Shown piece after piece: positions 61,698 to 64,000 of a stretch of 64,000 nucleotides of DNA (position 1 is its first letter; each line of letters begins with the position of its first letter). Source of the stretch: Pantanalinema sp. GBBB05 (GTDB taxonomy: Bacteria > Cyanobacteriota > Cyanobacteriia > Leptolyngbyales > Leptolyngbyaceae). Where the stretch lies: assembly GCA_016743235.1 (NCBI GenBank), contig VRZD01000034.1, positions 1-64,000 on the forward strand, given 5' to 3'. The notes below the pieces were generated by a model. The model had not been told where the DNA came from. It did no database searches and saw nothing but the letters and a program-made list of their open reading frames with translations. The position numbers and the translations under genes are program-made.

Positions 61698-64000
61698 TCA
61701 CTGACCCCCTGAGCGCAGAGTAGACTCCGCATATTTAGTCAGTCGCTGCAGACGTTTGCTGATGATAGCCAGCAACCCGATCGCTAGGGCAGGACTTTTC
61801 TGTAACAGACTTTCGAGCCGTTGCGCTTCTAGCACTAAGACAATGGTTGGTTCACTAGCCGCAACCACTGTTGCCGATCGGGGTGATTTAGTTAATACTC
61901 CCAATTCCCCAGTCGTTTCGCCAATTGAAATTGTATTAATGACTTGTGTGGATTGATCAGCTCGCACAATTTGTACATGCGCCTCGCCCTTGAACAAAAT
62001 AAAAACTTCAGTGCTGCGATCGCCAACCTGACAGATGATCTCACCCAGACGATATGAACGAGATTGACAGGAGAATGCCACATCAATCAAGGTTGTCAAA
62101 GGCAATTGATTGAAGAAAGGGCTTTCAGATAAACAGAAGAGTTTAGCTAGGGTTGTTAACGCTTGAGTTGGGCGATCGGCATCAGCAGTTGCTTCTGGCT
62201 GCATAATGACTCGCGCCGTCTCCTCTACAAATTGCGGTTGAGGAGTTTTTAGCAGTTCTGTGGCAGCGCCAGTCGCCAGAGGCTGATCTACCTGTCGAAG
62301 TGCATAAAGGCTAAGTGCCCGCATCAGCGGTTCTAAATCATCCTGCAAGATTTGGCTCAGTACGGCTGTTAAGCTGCTATTGATCGGTGTGGTTGCTGGG
62401 GAGGGTGCTGCTTCCCACAACGATCGATGCAGCAGGGCAAAAATTTCCGGGGCAAGCCGGTGTTGCCAATCGATAGCGCTATCGTCGGATGGTTGTAATA
62501 CAGTTGGCAATAAATCATGTGCGATCGTTGAAATTTCCTGGGCTAAAGTGTAAGCATCTTCACTAGTTTTTAAAATTTCTAACATCGATAGTAACCGCTG
62601 CAAAATCATAATTTGCCGATTCACGATCGCGGTTCTTAACAGTTTGTAAACCGACTGGTCTGGCTCTGGTGGTTGTGTTTGTAGCACTTGGCTCTGTACT
62701 GACATAGCTTGAAATTGCTGGAATAAGTTTTCAGCTTGAGTCAGTACACCATGCTGCCTAAACACACTACTTAAAATCTGCTCATGTTCTTCATCAGTAA
62801 TGCGATATTCCCGCTTCAATACTGTGATGCGATCGCGTTTGTAGGCTAGAGCATCGCCGATCGGAGTTCCCTGATCCACAAGCTCTTGCAGCAACGATTC
62901 TAGACTTTGTTGATAGCTGTCGAGTCGAAGCTGATTCTCTAAACTCGTTGACTGCCCCACTTCGAACAACGTGGGATCTTCAATGCCTAAACTAGCCAGG
63001 ATGCTATAGTGTTCGTTCTGGCTAATTCCCAAGCTAGTTTGAAGTTCCTGAAGCAGGATACTTTCGGCAGAGGAGATAATGCCGTCTTTAATTGCACCTT
63101 GCAATACACCTTTGTAAACGTCTAACTTCTGACTTTGGCTCACATCTGGCAACACTTTTGCCAATACATACACCTCGTCCGGTTTAAGTTCTGCACTACT
63201 ACGATTAAGTAGTTTTGCTAGATCAACTCCTTGTTTATCTAACTGTCGCCGTAACGTGTTCGCCAGTCCTTCTCTGGAATATTGCTCGGCGCTCCGCCAG
63301 AACGTCCGATGCCACCAAATCCCACTCACCAGCACGATAAAGGCACTAAACACCTGCTGTTGCCATTCCGGTAATAGGTTAATGGTAGGACGGCTACCAA
63401 AAATCCAAAATAAGTTCCAGACCGCAAATGTACAGAAGGTGAACATCCGATGTGCCAGTTGACCCTGGTCTAGCGGTTGGCTCTGACGTTGAAGATACAG
63501 ACGATAGAATTTTTCTGCCAAACTGATCAGCCAGTAGGATAAGCCGACAAATAGACCCAACGTGAGGGGTACGGCGAGCCATTTAGGAATCGGAATGACT
63601 TGCCCCCAGAAGTAGAAGCCCGGACTCCATACTGTGTTGAGTTGCAGTTCTTCGTGAGTCCAGGCTCCAGAGTAGTAATAATCCCAGTTGCCAGAATAGA
63701 ACCAGAAGTAAAAATAAAAGCTAAAAACTAGCCCAATGTAGCCATAGTGGATGAACCTGCGATCGCGTTGAGTGATGCGATCCCAGTAGGATCGTTCTGC
63801 GTCAATATCGATGCAGGGGGATTGGCAGCCCACACAAGCACTTTTTTCTTGCTGAGTTTGGGCATCCAGTGTACGACAAATCGATTGGGTTAAACCCCGC
63901 TGTGCGTCTGAATGGGCTTTGCTACCCAGTAACCCTCGGGGACCAGTAAAAATCATTTCGACCGGCGCCATTGGGCAAAAATACTGACACCAGCTTTTTC
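61698..64000 (-). CDS. Membrane Fe-S protein with cyclic-nucleotide-binding domain (5' end outside window)
   Basis: The frame is open past the ATG at 63971 to the window edge and reads KSWCQYFCPMAP, a NosR/NapH-type Fe-S signature, so the gene starts beyond 64000. A second cluster motif CVGCQSPC follows (about residue 46 from that ATG). Then about four membrane helices (to about 225), a helical middle with TerB-like segments (QLDKQGVDLAKLLNR to about 330), and a C-terminal cNMP-binding domain (about 620-745) whose phosphate cassette GETTGELGVLTKSPRSATV is intact with Glu and Arg. Electron transfer or redox sensing coupled to a cyclic nucleotide is suggested. The family is present in cyanobacteria but not well defined to me. 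Confidence 0.88.
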   Translation of the reverse strand, partial: KSWCQYFCPMAPVEMIFTGPRGLLGSKAHSDAQRGLTQSICRTLDAQTQQEKSACVGCQSPCIDIDAERSYWDRITQRDRRFIHYGYIGLVFSFYFYFWFYSGNWDYYYSGAWTHEELQLNTVWSPGFYFWGQVIPIPKWLAVPLTLGLFVGLSYWLISLAEKFYRLYLQRQSQPLDQGQLAHRMFTFCTFAVWNLFWIFGSRPTINLLPEWQQQVFSAFIVLVSGIWWHRTFWRSAEQYSREGLANTLRRQLDKQGVDLAKLLNRSSAELKPDEVYVLAKVLPDVSQSQKLDVYKGVLQGAIKDGIISSAESILLQELQTSLGISQNEHYSILASLGIEDPTLFEVGQSTSLENQLRLDSYQQSLESLLQELVDQGTPIGDALAYKRDRITVLKREYRITDEEHEQILSSVFRQHGVLTQAENLFQQFQAMSVQSQVLQTQPPEPDQSVYKLLRTAIVNRQIMILQRLLSMLEILKTSEDAYTLAQEISTIAHDLLPTVLQPSDDSAIDWQHRLAPEIFALLHRSLWEAAPSPATTPINSSLTAVLSQILQDDLEPLMRALSLYALRQVDQPLATGAATELLKTPQPQFVEETARVIMQPEATADADRPTQALTTLAKLFCLSESPFFNQLPLTTLIDVAFSCQSRSYRLGEIICQVGDRSTEVFILFKGEAHVQIVRADQSTQVINTISIGETTGELGVLTKSPRSATVVAASEPTIVLVLEAQRLESLLQKSPALAIGLLAIISKRLQRLTKYAESTLRSGGQ

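Overview
The window is cyanobacterial chromosome. The HIP1 octamer GCGATCGC is scattered throughout, and the families are typical of filamentous cyanobacteria: DUF1822, CHAT, CHASE2, DUF928, a cyanobacteriochrome kinase, a TPS-type beta-helix exoprotein, DUF1400 and a NosR-like Fe-S/cNMP protein. Genus cannot be fixed. I see no rRNA, tRNA, CRISPR array, prophage or intact insertion sequence.

Layout. 1-6.7 kb: the end of a CHAT protease gene (cut by the left edge), a small membrane protein and a large secreted beta-helix protein. 7.3-11.5 kb: a SNF2 helicase followed 5 bp later by its SWIM zinc-finger partner. 11.6-13.6 kb: an RCK-containing ion-channel-like protein without a recognisable K+ selectivity filter. 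13.6-16.6 kb: a three-gene operon with a lipid-anchored or membrane-anchored substrate-binding/VWA protein. 16.6-19.2 kb: AT-rich, poorly recognisable membrane proteins and a duplicated intergenic element. 19.2-25.8 kb: operon 1 on the minus strand, sigma-like factor, DUF1822, then two tandem CHAT-TM-TPR-periplasmic-binding fusions, both 809 residues. 25.8-26.7 kb: a non-coding region with a highly structured RNA that encloses a 23-codon ORF with a near-ideal Shine-Dalgarno sequence and ends in a terminator. 26.7-29.0 kb: a histidine kinase whose first GAF domain has the two cysteines of DXCF cyanobacteriochromes. 29.1-36.3 kb: operon 2 on the minus strand, CHAT, sigma factor, DUF1822, CHAT-CHASE2, DUF928. 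36.5-39.1 kb: methyltransferase, cupin, GT4 glycosyltransferase. 39.1-40.3 kb: a long stretch without genes. 40.3-43.9 kb: an iron-related group, ferritin, TonB-like protein, ExbB, ExbD. 44-49.9 kb: GIY-YIG protein, DUF1400 protein, glycogen-debranching-type enzyme and GH13 enzyme, Spy-like protein. 49.9-57.5 kb: ABC ATPase, Crp-type regulator, TauE/SafE transporter, NadA with an apparent operator, DUF1304, rhomboid protease, globin. 57.8-64 kb: small ORFs, a duplicated-module secreted protein, an FHA protein, a GNAT acetyltransferase and a membrane Fe-S/cNMP protein that runs off the right edge.

The strongest candidate for an undescribed system is the pair of operons at 19.2-25.8 and 29.1-36.3 kb. 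Each encodes its own sigma-70-like factor, a DUF1822 protein and membrane-anchored CHAT (caspase-like) proteases carrying different extracytoplasmic sensor modules. They flank a light-sensor kinase and a structured RNA on the opposite strand. The layout suggests signal-gated proteolysis coupled to dedicated transcription, but the function is inference from domains and gene order.
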